Assembly (NCBI RefSeq): GCF_022539505.1
Contig: NC_061514.1
Coordinates: 330,877,090-330,941,089, forward strand
Direction: 5' to 3'
Length of the DNA stretch: 64,000 nt
Origin: Lolium rigidum
Taxonomy: Eukaryota; Streptophyta; Magnoliopsida; Poales; Poaceae
The stretch's first letter is position 1. Every line of letters begins with the position of its first letter. The notes under the pieces are model-generated. The model was not told the origin of the DNA. It saw nothing but the letters and a program-made list of their open reading frames with translations, and did no database searches. The position numbers and the translations under genes are program-made. Shown piece by piece: positions 56,936 through 64,000 of the stretch.

Positions 56936-57531
56936 GAGTTAAGGTAACAAAGGAATCACAAAACTGCTGCTTAATTCCTGTGACCTTGTAGCACTATCTA
57001 GAATCTCTGTTTGATAATTTCATAGATATTTCTTAATTGTCTTGCAGAAGCCATGTTATTTGCTGGAGAATTGCGATCCTGGATTTGAGTTAGATGGAAA
57101 CTGTATTGAGTTTTAGGGTCCCCTCTTCTTTTACCCATGATTGGTTTATGAACGCACCATTCCACTATATTTGTTTAATCTTGTATGTTGTTGGTGCAGC
57201 TCTAAAATCTTAACTGCATGATAGTATGCTAGACTACAAATAACTCATGGTTGCAGGGTGTCCCGTTCATCACCTATAGCATTTGTATCAAAGTAATACT
57301 GAAAAAATAGGTACTCATTCTTGAAAAGATGATTACGCACTGCTGGGATTGCTTGCTCACTTTTTTTTTTCATTTACATAGTGTAACAGATTGATGTCAA
57401 TAAGTCGTGATACCAGGTTAAGAAGGGATGCTAATCTTGCTGGAACTGGATCCACTGACTTGGTCTTGCTGAACTGTGAGAACCACTCGAGATCATATCA
57501 GGTCACAATGGTCATAAAAAAATACAAAAGC

Positions 57532-59664
57532 TTAGCAAAAATATCTGGCTAATACTATCTGATCATATAGCACTCCTATTCCGAAGAAAACACCAAAGGC
57601 AATAAAAAAGATGACAAGATTGCCAAATTGTTTTGCTGAGACAATGGAGACTGGACTTGCTTCTGCTAAACCGCAATGGTTTCCAACCACAGGACCACAC
57701 AGTTTCGGGTTTCCATCAAAGCTAGAACTTGGAAATGTGCTAAGCTGGCCCACAGTTGGAATAGCCCCTTCTAGGTCATTATTACAAATGTTGAATTTAG
57801 AAAGGAAGTGCAGATTATTCAGTGCGGATGGAATTGTACCAGTGAGATGATTGCTGGACAAGTCGAGCACCTGGAGGTTCGTGAGGGTGCTGATAAGTCT
57901 TGGGATCTCTCCGGATAATTTATTGGAGCTCAAGTTGAGGGAAATGAGCGCTTTCAACTGGTCAATCTTTTCAGGTATCAGTCCAGTTAAGTTATTGATA
58001 CCTAGGTTCAGTACTTTAGGAAACGCACCAGGCATGAGGTACTGGATAAACGGACTCTTATTATAAACAGGCAGCTCAAAGACCATTGGTGCTGTTGCCT
58101 CTGATTCTAACATTGGCATTTCCATTAAGGCACTCGGTATTTCCCCTGTAAGGCTGTTGTTTGAGATGTCTAGATAGAAGAGGAAGTTTAGGCTGCTGAT
58201 CCAGTCAGGTATTGGTCCAGTGAGTTCATTGTTGTGTAATAATAACATCCCCAAATTTGGTATCTTTGATAACCAATCTGGTATTTTTCCAGATAGTGAA
58301 CAATCATTTATAGAAAGGACCTGAAGATTCACAAAACCATCAATGCTGTCACCTTCTGGCATGGTCTCATGCAAGAAGTTGAACCCAATAAAAAGGGTGG
58401 TGAGGCTCCTGGAATCACTAAGGATCTGAAGTGTTCTTGTGATATTTGTAAGAGAGTTATTAACAAGTGACAGGAATGAGAGGGACTTCAGATTGCCAAT
58501 TTTTTCTGATAGTTGACCATGGAAATGATTGTAGGATAGACGTAGTGCAGTCAGCTTGCTGCAGGAGTATATGCTTTCTGGAATATCTCCGGTAAAGTGA
58601 TTGTACAGAAGATCTATCTTTTTCAGATTGGACAGGTTTGAGAAGTTGACATTGGTAAGTTTTCCACTGAAGTAGTTGCGCTTGATGTCAATTGTTGTGA
58701 GATCTATGCAGTTGCTCAGACCTGATGGCAGCTCCCCTGACATGTTGTTGTGGTCCAAATGCAGCTCCTCCAGTCTCGTGAGCTCACCTATTGAATCTGG
58801 AATTTTGCCGCTGAGCTCATTTCCTCCAAGATCAAGGATGACCAGATTTGTGAGCTTCATTATTCCATTGAGTGGTCCTTCCAAACGATTGTTAGGTAAA
58901 GAGAGGTGCTCTAATGAGGTAACATTGGAAAGCTCCTTTGGAAGAGTCCCACTCAGATTGTTGTTGCCAGCGCTGAGCAATTTCATCACGGTGCAGTTAA
59001 TGAGCCCCTGGGGGATGTTTCCACTGAATTGGTTAAAACTGAGTTCAAGCACAGCAAAAGATGGCGCGGTAACACAAGGTGTAGTTGGTATCTGCCCAGT
59101 AAAACTGTTGGTGCTGGCATTGAGCACGACCAGACTCTTCATCACCTCCCATGTCATGGTTGGGAACCTTCCTGTAAACAAGTTGCTTGAGATGTTAAGT
59201 ACCTGCAGAGGCCGCTCAGGGGTTGAAGATGGTAGCTCATGCAGGCCTCCTGTCAGGCGGTTGAAACTGACATCAAGGACAATGATGCTGCTGGATGAAA
59301 CCAATTCCAGCGGTAAGCCACCAGACAACAAGTTCCCGGACAGGTTGAGTCGCAGCAAGCCTGTGAGATTGCCTAGGAATGGAGATATGGGCCCCTCAAG
59401 ACCTCGAGAAGCCAGTGAAACATCGGTGACCGTCCTATTGGGGCTGCAGGTAATCCCTTCCCAGCTGCAGCAGTCCATGTCGCTCCGCCATGATGCTGTG
59501 AGGCCGCCCTTCCGCGAGAGCCCAGCAAGGAGCTGGAGAAGGGAGCTTTTCTGCTGCTCCGTGCATGAGCTGGCGGGAGAAGCCAAGGAGACCAGTAGCA
59601 CAAGGGCTAAGCCAAAGAAAGGGGTGGGAAGTATGTTCCTGTGTATGTGACTGAGTGGCTGCAT
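57532..59664 (-). CDS. LRR receptor-like protein (RLP, PSY1R/RLP2-like, no kinase)
   Basis: A single exon of 710 codons. Residues 1-33 form a signal peptide (PTPFFGLALVLLVSLASPAS, then Cys). 34-72 is the LRRNT cap with paired Cys (DCCSWEGITC). About twenty plant-type LRRs (LxxLxLxxNxLxGxIP) follow. A break near residues 525-565 (ESEATAPMVFELPVYNKSPF) marks the island found in PSKR/PSY1R relatives, followed by four LRRs, a cap (NPKLCGPVVGNHC) and a C-terminal membrane helix (GNLVIFFIAFGVFFGIGVLY) with a short tail (DQIVLARYFC). There is no kinase, so it is an RLP expected at the plasma membrane and dependent on a co-receptor kinase. The tail is a natural end for this clade, not a truncation. 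The frame is intact; the ligand is unknown. Confidence 0.93.
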   Translation of the reverse strand: MQPLSHIHRNILPTPFFGLALVLLVSLASPASSCTEQQKSSLLQLLAGLSRKGGLTASWRSDMDCCSWEGITCSPNRTVTDVSLASRGLEGPISPFLGNLTGLLRLNLSGNLLSGGLPLELVSSSSIIVLDVSFNRLTGGLHELPSSTPERPLQVLNISSNLFTGRFPTMTWEVMKSLVVLNASTNSFTGQIPTTPCVTAPSFAVLELSFNQFSGNIPQGLINCTVMKLLSAGNNNLSGTLPKELSNVTSLEHLSLPNNRLEGPLNGIMKLTNLVILDLGGNELSGKIPDSIGELTRLEELHLDHNNMSGELPSGLSNCIDLTTIDIKRNYFSGKLTNVNFSNLSNLKKIDLLYNHFTGDIPESIYSCSKLTALRLSYNHFHGQLSEKIGNLKSLSFLSLVNNSLTNITRTLQILSDSRSLTTLFIGFNFLHETMPEGDSIDGFVNLQVLSINDCSLSGKIPDWLSKIPNLGMLLLHNNELTGPIPDWISSLNFLFYLDISNNSLTGEIPSALMEMPMLESEATAPMVFELPVYNKSPFIQYLMPGAFPKVLNLGINNLTGLIPEKIDQLKALISLNLSSNKLSGEIPRLISTLTNLQVLDLSSNHLTGTIPSALNNLHFLSKFNICNNDLEGAIPTVGQLSTFPSSSFDGNPKLCGPVVGNHCGLAEASPVSIVSAKQFGNLVIFFIAFGVFFGIGVLYDQIVLARYFC

Positions 59665-59757
59665 GGTTTTCTCGAAAAACTAGCTTGGAAACCAGAGGCT
59701 TAAGCTTTCGTCTGCCGAGATGAAATGCTAAATTGTCCGATGAAGGAAGAGCAATAT

Positions 59758-60120
59758 AGGAAAGGGGGGCGGAGCTGCTAATACTATACAAGCACTGGGT
59801 TCAGTTGAACCCAAATGATATTTATCAAACCTTCATTAGATTTTCTTTGTCATCGTTTTATTAGTAGAAGGTTAGACCATAAACTATGGAGTTGGACCCG
59901 GTGCTCGAATCATCTGGCTTCGCAACTACCTGCCCAGTCAAGAGAGGAAAGGGGGGCGGAGCTGCTATACAGGCACTGGGTCAGTTGAACCCAATGATAT
60001 TTATCAAACATTCATTAGATTTTTTTTGTCAACATTTTATTAGTATAAGGTTAGACCATAAATTATGGAGTTGAACCCGGTGCTCTAATCATCTGGCTTC
60101 GCAACTACCTGCCCAGTTCT
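59758..60120. repeat. 185-bp tandem duplication upstream of the RLP gene
   Basis: Unit 1 (59758-59942) and unit 2 (59943 to about 60120) share aggaaaggggggcggagctg, tgatatttatcaaac, ggttagaccataaa and cttcgcaactacctgcccag. Each contains the near-palindrome gggttcagttgaaccc (reduced to gggtcagttgaaccc in unit 2). Confidence 0.9.
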
Positions 60121-60478
60121 CCGTTTCGTTTGATATGTTCTGGTCGTACTGGTGAAACAAAATTTGGGTCAAGGATCACCTGCTATTGGTAAGTCTGACT
60201 TCCGAACACGTATTAGTGTGTTAATACTTAATCTGACCTCTTCCTACCAGTTTTACTATACCATGTGTACTGGAATTAAGTGGCCCGAGCAGAAGAGAAA
60301 AGTCACCACATGACGAACCCCTTTTGTACTTCTCTACCAAAATATCAAACCCCACGGATCAGCAAGACTTGATGTGTGAGTTACATGTGAACTAGCATCA
60401 TTTATTGCTTATAATTACATTTCATCTTGATGTCAGGGTCAATGCACATACAAGATTTGGAGAAGAGCACAGAAGGTA
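60121..60478. other. intergenic sequence
   Basis: No gene or repeat seen. Confidence 0.4.
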
Positions 60479-60731
60479 CTCCCTCCATTTTTATTTACTT
60501 CGTGTTTTGACTTTAGTCGAAGTCAAACTTTGTAGAGTTTAACCAAGATATAGTAACAAATATCAACATCTATATTATCAAAAGTATATAATATGATATA
60601 CTTCATGATGATTCTAATATCATAGATTTTATATTGTAGATGTTGAATTTCTTTTCTAAATATTTGGTCAAACATTACAAAGTTTGATTTTAAATAAACC
60701 CAAAAGGCGAAGTAAAGAAAAATAGAAGGAG
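60479..60731. mobile_element. Stowaway MITE (253 bp)
   Basis: ctccctccatttttatttactt and ttctttactt-type complement ending agaaggag, TA flanks. A long internal palindrome surrounds gtcaaactttgta and tacaaagtttga. Confidence 0.88.
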
Positions 60732-60817
60732 TACATGAAGGTGATGTTACTGAACATTGTATTCATTTTCTTACATTTCATTAGATATATATTATTTTGT
60801 TGATGGAAACAGTCAGC

Positions 60818-60921
60818 AGTAAGTGGTCATTACAGTTGGTTTAAGGAATAGTTTATTGTAGCTATGATTAGTAAGTGGGCAGTGCAGTTGGTTGATGTAA
60901 TAATTTGTCGTAGCTATCGCT
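60818..60921. repeat. 52-bp tandem duplication
   Basis: agtaagtgg-ca--cagttggtt...gtagctat is repeated at 60818 and 60870 with several substitutions. Confidence 0.75.
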
Positions 60922-61736
60922 GGCCTTGCCCTTGCTTGTTAATTCTTTCTCAAACCTCCTTTTTCTTCTTGGCATCTGGCATCTCATCACTTGTATTGGC
61001 AGGGTGTATTGTCCTAGCTTCCTAGCTTCATGTAGTCATTGTCATGTCGTTATTATCTATTATCCAGCAGCATGTGTATAAAGAAAAAAAACAATGCTAA
61101 AGCTATCTATGAACACGTACCCACAATAGCAACATCATGTATATAGCTGGGGTATGTTGGGTTTGACTTGAGCTTGTCTGGTCTTTTTTCCCTAAAAAAA
61201 TGTATTGATGACAGCTACGATCTTTTACTTAAATAAAAAATATCACCTACTAGGTGCAACTGAATCAGCAGGAGGCTGAAATTCTGTGGCATCTAATCTT
61301 ACTGTGTGCAATAAACAAGTGATATCTTTTGTTCTTTTTCTTTCAAAGATTGGGTGAGGAGCAGCCTCATTTCATTCTAATCCATAGTAAATATTTAATT
61401 CTTTTTGTAAGATTTAATAAGAATAACTCTTATACTATTAGCTGTAATCTATAGTTAAGGTATCCATGTCATGTGCACTATGTTTTTTCTTGATATTTTT
61501 ATATCAATGGAAATGACTCTTGTAAATACAACTGTTCATGTCAAGCTGTAACAGGTAGCCAAAATATATGTTTTCATTTGCGTGAACTGAACCTTTTTAG
61601 GGTCAGTGAACACAACGAATGATCTCTCTCTTATTTGCGGGATTGCAGATCGAATCCTAGGATTGAAGGGATTTGTTTAGTAGAAAATATAGCGAGACTT
61701 TTCACATTTTTTTCTCCTACACTATGAAAAAACCTA
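60922..61736. other. intergenic sequence
   Basis: AT-rich; no gene or identifiable repeat. Confidence 0.4.
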
Positions 61737-61861
61737 CTCCATCCGTCCATGAATAGATGTCCGAGGTTTATTTAAATCTAGATGTATCTAGACACTAAAT
61801 AGCGTATAGATACATCTAGATTTAGATAATTCTCAGACAGTCTATTTATAGACAGAGGTAG
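61737..61861. mobile_element. Stowaway MITE (125 bp)
   Basis: ctccatccgtccatgaatag and ctatttatagacagaggtag, TA flanks, internal palindrome tagatgtatctaga and tagatacatctaga. Confidence 0.88.
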
Positions 61862-62157
61862 TAATATCATTAAGCACAACAGTAAAAGTTTCTTTGGACT
61901 ACTGTCCTACGGATCAAATAACCTACATAGCACAAATTCATATGGATTTGAATCCTCCGGCTTTCTTTGAAAATTCCTTGAAAAATGTCGACCAGTGTCC
62001 TTTTTCCGGGCTTGTTTAAATACCTGTACATATTGATACGGAACAATACTAGATTTCCCAACCTGTCAGACCCAGTGTTTCCCTTTTCATCGTCTCAGCT
62101 CTTGGATGAGCATCGCCTTGGGCATAATTGATTTAGAATTGTTCATGATGACAGGAG

Positions 62158-62517
62158 TTGCTTTCCAGTTCTTTGGTTGATGCTGTTCTGATGCTCTTCA
62201 GTATGCGTATGCACACTTCAATTCCATTCCAGTTGTTACAGGAGTATATGTCGGTTATCAGTGTAAAGGTATTTGCATTTAACCCCAAGTTTATATATCC
62301 TCAAATCCTTTTACTTCATCAGGAACGGGGTGGAGACGACGAGATGCGCCAAGAAGCGATAGAGGAAGGTCATCTCGCATGGGCATGGCCAGCCCGTGTG
62401 CTCGAGCACCTTGAGCACAGTGCGACGAAAAGGTCAACACTGTCACCGCTGCTGTTGGAGAGCAAATTCTTCCCTGGTGTAGTGCAATCCCCACATTCAA
62501 TGGATATTGAAGGCTGA
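62158..62517 (+). CDS. hypothetical ORF / possible last exon
   Basis: 119 codons. The part after an acceptor-like cttcatcag (62324) reads ERGGDDEMRQEAIEEGHLAW and LLLESKFFPGVVQSPHSMDI, and looks more gene-like than the flanks. No family recognised. It might be a terminal exon of a gene relic, or chance. Confidence 0.2.
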   Translation: MLSSSLVDAVLMLFSMRMHTSIPFQLLQEYMSVISVKVFAFNPKFIYPQILLLHQERGGDDEMRQEAIEEGHLAWAWPARVLEHLEHSATKRSTLSPLLLESKFFPGVVQSPHSMDIEG

Positions 62518-62806
62518 ACAATTCTACATCGATCAATGACGTATGAACAACTAGGAAAAAAAACCACATTAACAGAGCAAAGAATAATATCAGTGTACAT
62601 GTGGCTAATCATACTAACGTTTCTTTTGCGGGAAATAATATTTGTTTCTCTTTCTCCGGTGATACTGATACTGGTGCTCCTTGCTATTCTGTTATCATGG
62701 CATTCATCCGTGTATGGTGGTGATGTCTGAAGACAAAGCAAAGAGAACATCACTGTACATGTGGGATGTGGCTAATCGTATTTGTGTTCTGAGTGAGAGC
62801 AAAACT

Positions 62807-62863
62807 CGAAGTGGCACTCCTTGTTTTTTTTTTTTTTTTTTGAGAACGAAGTGGCACTCCTTG
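62807..62863 (-). mobile_element. 23-bp poly(A)-only retroposed insertion with 17-bp target duplication
   Basis: CGAAGTGGCACTCCTTG occurs at 62807-62823 and 62847-62863. Between the copies are 18 T and GAGAA, that is TTCTC plus A18 on the minus strand. This fits an extreme 5'-truncated LINE/SINE insertion. Confidence 0.75.
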
Positions 62864-62959
62864 TGAGTGGTACACGCGGAATCCTAGGTGATGGGTTCAC
62901 CCGCATGGTTTCAGTTAACGAGGAGTTTTGGGCCGCGGCCCATCAACAGGGAGCCAGTA

Positions 62960-63080
62960 GGCCTCGGGTTTTTTCGGTTTTTGTCGAGTTTTTTTCTGGT
63001 TTTTCTTGGGTTTCGGTTTTCTTTTGATTTTTTTTTGGTTTTTCTTTTTTCTTTTTTCTTTATTAACAAATTTTAAAGTC
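62960..63080. repeat. T-rich low-complexity tract
   Basis: Repeated ggtttttc / gggttttttcgg phrases; no ORF of interest. Confidence 0.75.
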
Positions 63081-63209
63081 AAGCAAAATTTTAATCTAAG
63101 CAAATTTTAAATCTGGGTAATTTTTAAATCTAAGCAAATTTAGAATCTGGCAAATTTGAAATCTTAGCGATGGTTAGCTGCTCTTGTGGTACACCATGGA
63201 CACATGTTC

Positions 63210-64000
63210 TTTTTTTTGAGACAACCTGCTAGACTTTATTATTCGACAGTAATGTTTACAAGTGGCGGCCAACTCCAAGAGATAAACTATGTCTAGCTAG
63301 GTTGTGAGCTTCAAAATTCGAAGCCCTTCCTTCAAAAACGATCTTGCAGTCGATGAAAGATGCAGATCGTGATTTGATTTCCGAGATAAGTTCCATATCT
63401 TCCCATACTTCCATCAGATATGTCTGTAACCACCGTCTTGCAATCAGAAGCAATCAGGATTCTTGAGAGGTTGAGATCTTCCGCCAAGGATAGCGCCTCG
63501 CGACAGGCAAGAGCTTCGAGGATAGTGATGCCTGGGAAGATAACTGAAGAAGCACCCAGATAGACTCCATTATAATCTCTACAGAGGGCAGCAGCCACAC
63601 CCCAATTTCCAGTCTTAGAAATAGCGGCATCAACGTTTAACTTCGCCACGGCTGAGGGCGGTGGTGACCAGGTTGGAGAAGCATTCGGTACCCGAGCTTG
63701 TACCCCACCAATAGCCAAGGGTTTTGACAAATCCTTCAGCTCTGAAATAAAGCGACCTATGAACTCATGAGTAGAAAGCGGGCTTTGAAAAATATCCTCG
63801 TGAATTGCCTTTCTCTTTGCTGACCAGATAGCCCAAAGAGTGATTGTTAGTCGGATAAATTGTTCATGCGGTAACGTCTCAAGGAGATGGAACAGCCACA
63901 ATTTCGCATTGGTTTGCCCACATGCAATCATATGCTCCACCATTAGATCATCCGACAAAGCCCAAACACTATTAACCATGTTGCACTCAATAAGGGAATG
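63210..64000 (-). mobile_element. LINE 3' part with RNase H, runs off the window
   Basis: The minus strand ends in A8 (plus 63210-63217) after ...gtctc. Upstream is the LINE RNase H segment (RVT_3): KLNVDAAISKTGNWGVAA (Asp), FPGITILEALACREAL (Glu), RILIASDCKTVV (Asp) and FEAHNLARHSL. A one-base shift near 63420 separates the last part (63256-63453) from the main frame (63332-63979). The LPHEQFIRLTITLWAIWSAK motif places it just after zf-RVT. Confidence 0.85.

Noticed and set aside
58676..59650. 324-codon plus-strand ORF opposite the LRR-RLP gene
   Set aside because: Mirror of the LRR repeats on the coding strand (Ser/Leu/Pro-rich); no independent evidence.

Overview
The window looks like nuclear DNA of a large-genome grass, most probably Triticeae (wheat, barley, rye or Aegilops). 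This is inferred from nested LTR retrotransposons, several Stowaway-type MITEs, Helitron, MULE and PIF/Harbinger elements, and three intact host-type genes with typical grass structure. No database search was possible. Family-level transposon names are therefore mostly withheld.

Layout. 27-4440: minus-strand Ty1/copia element with a 133-bp 3' LTR and a decayed gag-pol. 4500-4750 and 14010-14180: two halves of one LINE fragment, split by a 9.3-kb PIF/Harbinger element (4751-14006, TAA target duplication). Its Myb/SANT-type ORF1 is itself split, in frame, by a 6.8-kb LTR retrotransposon (5451-12214, TACGT duplication). 14199-20908: a minus-strand Helitron with both termini. 20909-24725: MITEs and the ribosomal protein eL22 gene (two exons, minus, 22472-23587). 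24726-29074: a Mutator-like element with ~385-bp terminal inverted repeats carrying ten 29-nt hairpin units and a decayed plant-mobile-domain gene. 30001-30917: a decayed PIF/Harbinger transposase. 32279-33565: a 5'-truncated LINE ending just downstream of an intact 449-codon F-box/DUF295 gene (33610-34959, minus).

37120-53773 is a second nest. A gag-only Gypsy-like element has a solo LTR inserted in its gag (40235-41835, GTGGA duplication), and a related, younger element inserted in its 3' LTR (46493-53756, AGCGT duplication). 54069-55593 is a small TRIM-like element with 141-bp LTRs. 57532-59664 is an intact 710-codon LRR receptor-like protein gene (minus). A relic of a related gene's 3' end lies just downstream, and its upstream flank carries a 185-bp tandem duplication. 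The window ends in another LINE carrying an RNase H domain.

Most structure is the record of successive insertions. The genes eL22, F-box and LRR-RLP look functional; the transposon genes all show stops or frameshifts. The most unusual signals are the 29-nt hairpin array of the MULE termini; a polypurine-tract-like motif plus perfect hairpin conserved in three gag-only retrotransposons; a 23-bp insertion that is almost pure poly(A) flanked by a 17-bp target duplication; and a systematic CTG/CTCG (CAG/CGAG) discrepancy between paired LTRs, which may be an assembly artefact.
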